Source: MGOM01 sp035455265 (GTDB lineage Bacteria; Chloroflexota; Anaerolineae; Anaerolineales; E44-bin32). From it: 8,445 nucleotides of DNA. A program made the position numbers and the translations under genes. Below the pieces are notes generated by a model. The model was given only the letters and a program-made list of their open reading frames with translations. It had not been told where the DNA came from and ran no database searches. Shown one piece after another: positions 6,438 to 8,445 of this stretch. The stretch's first letter is position 1; every line of letters begins with the position of its first letter. The stretch is from NCBI GenBank assembly GCA_035455265.1, contig DATIFK010000015.1:1-8445 (forward strand). Direction: 5' to 3'.

Positions 6438-7514
6438 CTACGTGATGATGATCAAAGTTGGCGTCCGTGTTGGTGTCTTGGATGGCGTCAGGGTGGGCGT
6501 CGGCGTGGGCGGGATGCGGCAAATGCCGGGCTCGTTGCCGATCGGGTTGAAATCGTAGCCCCAGCGGCACGACGAGTCGACGGCCGACAGGTCTTTGAGC
6601 GGGTAGTTCGAGTTCTCGATCAACGGCGAGCCGGCCTGCTCGAGGGTGAAGTGGTCGTTGTAATCGAACCACTCGGGGTGGGGAGAGGCATCGGCCCAGA
6701 TTCCCCACAGGAACTCGGTATCACCGCCGATGAGGGTGAGTCGGATGGCCAGCTCGATGTTCTTGGGATTCGTCGGTGAGAGCCGGATGTAAGCGTAATC
6801 GGGATCGTCGCCACGGCCGGAGTCGAACACGAGGGTTTCGTAGCCGTCGCCCGTCGGGGGCGGCCCGTCGGACTTCATGGGCGTCGGCCCGCCTACGTCG
6901 TGGTTCGTGTCGCGCAGGGCGCGCACCCCGTCGGTCGTCCAGGTCGTGCTCTGGGGAGCGGAGCCGGCGATCCACCAATCGCCGCGCCCGTCGAGGTCTA
7001 GATCGAGCTCGGCTCCGTAGGTCGCCGGCTGGCCGGCGGAAGGGGCGCCTTCCAGGAAGAGCACGATATAGATCCAGCCGCCGCCGGCGCTGATTTCGCC
7101 GCGTGTCAGATCGAGGTAGGGCTGGTATTCCATCCCCGGCAGCGTGAGCGGGCGCTCGAGGAAGCCGTTGTTGAAATCGTCGGCGATGGTGCGGTTCTCG
7201 CCCGCCAGCGCGCTGGACGAGCGGTCGGTGATGAAGCGCGCCGCCAGGCCCGGCGAGCCCGGGGTGATGACATGGACGATCGGCGCGGTGGGCGAGGCCT
7301 CCGGAGTTACGACCTCAGGTGTGACCACCGCCGGCGCGGCCGTCGGCTGTCCCGGTTGGACCATGGCGGCCGCTTGCGTTCCGGCCGCGGCTAGGGTCTG
7401 GGAGACGACCGCTCCCACGTCGATGGTTGGGTTGGCCGCATAGGCGCAGGCCAGAATCGCAGCGTTCAGGACGATGAAGGCAAGGGCCAGGCGAATGGTG
7501 GATCGTCGAGCCAT
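6438..7514 (-). CDS. Predicted lipoprotein or secreted protein with a Thr-Pro-rich tail, function unknown
   Basis: A 358-residue exported protein that I do not recognise as a named family. Residues 1-23 form a signal sequence ending in ILAC, an acceptable lipobox with Cys23; cleavage after AYA (24-26) by signal peptidase I is the alternative. A Pro/Thr/Ala/Val-rich linker follows (about 55-85, with PEVVTPEASPT). The globular part (about 90-330) has acidic Asp-rich stretches such as DLDLDGRGDWW and DSGRGDDPDY that could bind calcium, and a cysteine pair in SSCRWGYDF and EPGIC that could form a disulfide. The tail (335-358) is Thr-Pro-rich and ends in LIIIT. Such TP tails are common in exported Chloroflexota proteins. 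GAGG lies six bases before the ATG, downstream of a good promoter. Export is well supported. Confidence 0.82.
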   Translation of the reverse strand: MARRSTIRLALAFIVLNAAILACAYAANPTIDVGAVVSQTLAAAGTQAAAMVQPGQPTAAPAVVTPEVVTPEASPTAPIVHVITPGSPGLAARFITDRSSSALAGENRTIADDFNNGFLERPLTLPGMEYQPYLDLTRGEISAGGGWIYIVLFLEGAPSAGQPATYGAELDLDLDGRGDWWIAGSAPQSTTWTTDGVRALRDTNHDVGGPTPMKSDGPPPTGDGYETLVFDSGRGDDPDYAYIRLSPTNPKNIELAIRLTLIGGDTEFLWGIWADASPHPEWFDYNDHFTLEQAGSPLIENSNYPLKDLSAVDSSCRWGYDFNPIGNEPGICRIPPTPTPTLTPSKTPTRTPTLIIIT

Positions 7515-7515
7515 T

Positions 7516-7539
7516 TCAACCTCGGAAGACTCCGGTTGA
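7516..7539 (-). promoter_or_regulatory. 5'-UTR hairpin over the lipoprotein ribosome site
   Basis: In the mRNA, UCAACC and GGUUGA pair, and an inner GGA/UCC extends the stem to nine pairs with a two-base GA bulge around a GUCU loop. The likely Shine-Dalgarno GAGG (7520-7523) lies in the bulge and stem. With the predicted start near 7542, the transcript would begin with this hairpin, which could protect its 5' end or limit translation. The structure is drawn by eye. Confidence 0.4.
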
Positions 7540-7548
7540 GCGGCGGAG

Positions 7549-7575
7549 AGTATACAGCCGAAGACGGGGAGTCAA
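7549..7575 (-). promoter_or_regulatory. Sigma-70-like promoter TTGACT-N15-TATACT for the lipoprotein gene
   Basis: On the minus strand, TTGACT (7570-7575) and TATACT (7549-7554) each match consensus at five of six bases. The 15-base spacer is shorter than the usual 17. The -35 box contains the TGA stop of the DUF1786 gene. The start would be near 7542, giving a leader of about 28 bases. Confidence 0.6.
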
Positions 7576-8445
7576 GCGTCCACGTCCCACGGCGCATTCG
7601 CAGCAGCGCGACCCTCGACCGCGGCCCGGATCGCTTCGCGGGTCTCGGGGATCAGGTCGGCCGTCGCCAACAGCAGCCCAAAACATCCCGCCGACATCAT
7701 GTCGCCGGCCGGCACGGCGAAGTACGGCCGCAGGCGCGAACGGGCGAGCTTGTCGCGGCGTGGCCCGGTGACGGCGATGCCGAAGGGACCTTCGTCGAGG
7801 GACAGCGGCGTCGGGTCGAAGACCAGGGCGCCGTGGCCCATGTCCGCGAACACCTCGTCGCGAGTGATCGTCCCATCCGCCAGACTCACCAGGTAGGCCT
7901 CGAGTCGCTCGGAGGTCAATTCGCCGGTGTGATGCTCGAAGACCGCCTCGACCGAGTCCGGCCCGAGGCGGAAGGCCAGGGCATGGAAGTTGCCGACGTT
8001 GACCATCATCCGCCGCGGCCGCGAGGCCACGACCGGGTCGAGGCCCGCGCCAAGAATGGCAGCCGGGGCCGTGTCCATGACGACCAGGGGCGCGGGCCAT
8101 CCGGCGCCGGAGGCGGCGACGGCGCGCAAGCGCGTCAGGAAGGGCGGGATCTCGGCGGCGCGGTAGGCGAAGGCGGTCAATCGGCCCGTCTGGCGCAGCC
8201 GTTGTTCGAGATAGTCGAAGCGGAAGGTGCGGTCGGAGACGTCCGGCGGGGCCGCGCCGTGATCGAAGACGGCGACCGCCACGGCCGACGGCCGGAGTGT
8301 CACACCGAAGAGTTCGAAGGCGCGCTGGAGGGCGAGGTAGTCGAAATCCTTCATCTCCAGGCGGTGCACGCCGGTGAGGCGGGCGGCCTCCTCCTCGGAG
8401 ACGAGGACAACGCCCAGCTCGCGCACCACCCAGTCGAGGTCGTCG
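7572..8445 (-). CDS. DUF1786 / COG4012 family protein, N-terminus outside window
   Basis: The frame is open to the right edge, giving about 290 residues before TGA at 7572-7574. A GTG at 8429 is not the likely start: DDLDW just upstream continues the family's pattern, and the nucleotide-binding N-terminus (about 80-90 residues in relatives) is missing. Motifs I recall for DUF1786, counted from that GTG, are VFDHGAAPP (54-62), VMDTAPAA (117-124), VNVGNFHALAF (143-153), EHHTGEL (165-171), ADMGHGAL (195-202) and AVTGPRR (219-225). COG4012 is labelled as related to pyruvate formate-lyase activating enzyme, but that name carries little functional weight. The fold is thought to be ASKHA-like (actin/sugar kinase), which would fit the Gly- and Asp-rich motifs. 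No radical-SAM cysteine triad is visible. Function is unknown. The family call is from memory of motifs. Confidence 0.82.
   Translation of the reverse strand, partial: DDLDWVVRELGVVLVSEEEAARLTGVHRLEMKDFDYLALQRAFELFGVTLRPSAVAVAVFDHGAAPPDVSDRTFRFDYLEQRLRQTGRLTAFAYRAAEIPPFLTRLRAVAASGAGWPAPLVVMDTAPAAILGAGLDPVVASRPRRMMVNVGNFHALAFRLGPDSVEAVFEHHTGELTSERLEAYLVSLADGTITRDEVFADMGHGALVFDPTPLSLDEGPFGIAVTGPRRDKLARSRLRPYFAVPAGDMMSAGCFGLLLATADLIPETREAIRAAVEGRAAANAPWDVDA

Noticed and set aside
6376..6708. Minus-strand frame overlapping the hairpin and lipoprotein 3' end
   Set aside because: It is out of frame with the lipoprotein gene, crosses the palindrome, has no family motif and no ribosome site.

Overview
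The window is GC-rich, gene-dense bacterial DNA with six protein genes. Several traits point to Chloroflexota, perhaps an Anaerolineae-like lineage: a class A penicillin-binding protein (PBP) with Ig-like modules at its end, an exported protein with a Thr-Pro-rich tail, a DUF1786 protein, and heptanucleotide repeats between genes. This placement is inference, because the window holds no rRNA or marker gene.

Layout. Positions 1-450 (+) are the C-terminal half of an aldo/keto reductase. It converges on a patatin-like phospholipase (562-1581, -). The 111 bases between them are almost entirely heptad repeats arranged as an inverted pair. A 300-base divergent region (1582-1881) follows. It holds a TATAAT -10 box for the patatin gene, a second inverted heptad block ending in 14 perfect tandem 7-mers, and a TAGAAT box just before the next start. 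Positions 1882-4773 (+) encode a 963-residue membrane-anchored class A PBP homologue. It ends 25 bases from a converging pentaheme cytochrome c gene (4799-5401, -). Upstream of that on the minus strand lie a short-chain dehydrogenase (5526-6341), a strong hairpin (6381-6411), a predicted lipoprotein or secreted protein (6438-7514) with its own promoter and 5'-UTR hairpin, and a DUF1786 gene (7572-8445) running off the right edge.

How the genes relate. They do not form one obvious pathway. The four minus-strand genes on the right share a direction. However, a promoter sits directly upstream of the lipoprotein gene and a hairpin follows it, so it may be transcribed on its own. The PBP, cytochrome and lipoprotein all act at or outside the membrane.

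Most interesting points. (1) The PBP homologue keeps the fold-defining motifs of both its glycosyltransferase and transpeptidase domains, yet every catalytic motif I can align is substituted. It looks like an intact double pseudoenzyme. (2) Two related heptad-repeat loci with the same inverted layout bracket the patatin gene. (3) The lipoprotein promoter's -35 box overlaps the upstream stop codon, and its mRNA would begin with a hairpin covering the ribosome-binding site. I found no CRISPR array, tRNA, rRNA or insertion sequence.
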